Source: Hebobacterum sp964559435 (GTDB taxonomy: Bacteria; Armatimonadota; Hebobacteria; Hebobacterales; Hebobacteraceae). Taken from it: DNA of 6,569 bases. The notes under the pieces were generated by a model. The model was given only the letters and a program-made list of their open reading frames with translations. It did no database searches and had not been told where the DNA came from. This document shows, piece by piece, positions 6,031-6,569 of this stretch; the stretch's first letter is position 1; each line of letters starts with the position of its first letter. Both the position numbers and the translations under genes were made by a program. The DNA is taken from positions 1-6,569 of the forward strand of contig CAZLHI010000085.1 in NCBI GenBank assembly GCA_964559435.1. Direction: 5' to 3'.

Positions 6031-6569
6031 TCACGGACAGGCAAAGGAACGCAAAAGTCGCACCAATGACGGTCTAACTGGCTGTATTTGCGCGCACGGC
6101 CCCTGCACCCCGGCGAGAACTCCCTGGGGTGTCAGGGGCTGTTGCGTGATGGCACACGGGACCCTCGCAGAGATGCCCAAGGCGATGCCCCCACTGCTCG
6201 AACCAAAGGCGAAGGGGCGCCAGTGGGCGGCGCGTCGTGTGGGTCGGCCACAGCAGCTTCCATGGTCACCGGTCCGCGCTAGCCATTTCCATCCCCCAAC
6301 CGGGCCCGGAACGCAACCCTCCGCGAACTGAGAATCGGTTCTAGGAGGGTTACATTCGGGCAGCCAGTTCTCACGAGTCCCTTCGGTCCCCACTCCGGCC
6401 GCTTCCTTCTCCCACTGCGAAATCGCCCTAGAACTCAGCATGTCAAACTGCTGGCCAAATTCGGCGGTCGCGCCCAGTGAGTGAATGTGGGACAATGAGG
6501 CCGGCTGATTCCTGCGTCTGCCGCGGATCACGGACAACTCACGCCAGCTCGCCGGCCAAAGGCGCGGGG
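6031..6569 (-). CDS. Possible unidentified protein, C-terminal part (runs in from right edge)
   Basis: This minus-strand frame is open for about 178 codons from the window edge to a TGA at 6031-6033. A TTG at 6535-6537 is a possible start, but the frame continues to the edge, so the start may lie outside. The edge-proximal third reads plausibly as protein (LGATAEFGQQFDMLSSRAIS, then QWEKEA). The remainder is rich in Gly, Pro, Arg, Ser and Cys, and crosses both large stem-loops, which is less protein-like. No family is recognised. It may be real, a decayed gene, or a chance open frame in GC-rich DNA. Confidence 0.3.
   Translation of the reverse strand, partial: PRLWPASWRELSVIRGRRRNQPASLSHIHSLGATAEFGQQFDMLSSRAISQWEKEAAGVGTEGTRENWLPECNPPRTDSQFAEGCVPGPVGGWKWLARTGDHGSCCGRPTRRAAHWRPFAFGSSSGGIALGISARVPCAITQQPLTPQGVLAGVQGPCAQIQPVRPSLVRLLRSFACP
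6096..6142. repeat. Large imperfect stem-loop
   Basis: ACGGCCCCTGCACCCC (6096-6111) pairs with GGGGTGTCAGGGGCTGT (6126-6142). The stem has 16 pairs, including one G-T wobble, a single unpaired T at 6132, and a 14-base loop. It has no following T-run on the plus strand. It may be a terminator-like or structured RNA element, or a folded recombination site; the sequence does not decide. Confidence 0.5.
6315..6351. repeat. Second imperfect stem-loop
   Basis: AACCCTCC (6315-6322) pairs with GGAGGGTT (6344-6351), then GAAC (6325-6328) with GTTC (6338-6341). A symmetric two-base internal mismatch separates the two stems, around a nine-base loop TGAGAATCG. Twelve pairs in total. Function unknown. 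Confidence 0.5.

Larger units (their letters stand above)
5995..6569. other. 575-base tail without a confident gene
   Basis: After the PKD gene there is no plus-strand frame that looks like a protein. The stretch holds two strong imperfect stem-loops (6096-6142 and 6315-6351). A weaker seven-pair inverted repeat, CCCACTG (6190-6196) with CAGTGGG (6221-6227), lies between them. A minus-strand frame stays open from the right edge to 6031. No tRNA, rRNA or known regulatory RNA was recognised. Confidence 0.5.

Noticed and set aside
6072..6147. Integron attC site
   Set aside because: GTCTAAC fits one box, but the opposite GTTGCGT does not fit GTTRRRY or pair with it, and no integrase or cassette layout is visible.

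Overview
This window looks like a bacterial accessory region of moderately high GC. The best taxonomic hint is a small helix-turn-helix protein of a type I associate, from memory, with recombinase genes in Planctomycetota and related phyla. A CPxC/CPxD zinc ribbon, a pseudopilin-like domain and a PKD surface protein fit that assignment but do not prove it. No rRNA, tRNA, CRISPR array or complete insertion sequence was seen.

Layout. The left part (1-2334) has three intact plus-strand genes. They are the C-terminal piece of an unidentified protein that enters from the left edge (2-454), an exported or membrane-anchored protein with a C-terminal zinc ribbon (575-1117), and a five-helix membrane protein with a DUF4234-like segment and a SHOCT tail (1186-2334). 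The last two are 68 bases apart, on the same strand, and may be co-transcribed.

The middle part (2335-3864) is damaged. A minus-strand recombinase-associated HTH gene has a TAG stop 14 codons before its natural-looking end, and no recombinase lies beside it. Divergent from it is a class I SAM-dependent methyltransferase interrupted by one in-frame TGA just after the SAM-binding motif. Next comes a stretch with a perfect 12-bp stem-loop, where propeller-like coding sequence is present but no canonical start codon is available.

The right part (3865-5994) holds two extracytoplasmic-type proteins: a beta-propeller protein with a pseudopilin-like C-terminal domain, and a PKD-domain protein with a C-terminal beta-sandwich. 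Both lack a visible signal peptide, which suggests their 5' ends were lost or replaced. The last 575 bases have no confident gene. They contain two strong imperfect stem-loops and a minus-strand open frame running off the right edge.

The genes do not form a recognisable pathway. I see no convincing new multi-gene system. The notable signals are a run of genes with premature stops or missing 5' ends, the unusual propeller/pseudopilin fusion, and the structured, unexplained right-hand tail.
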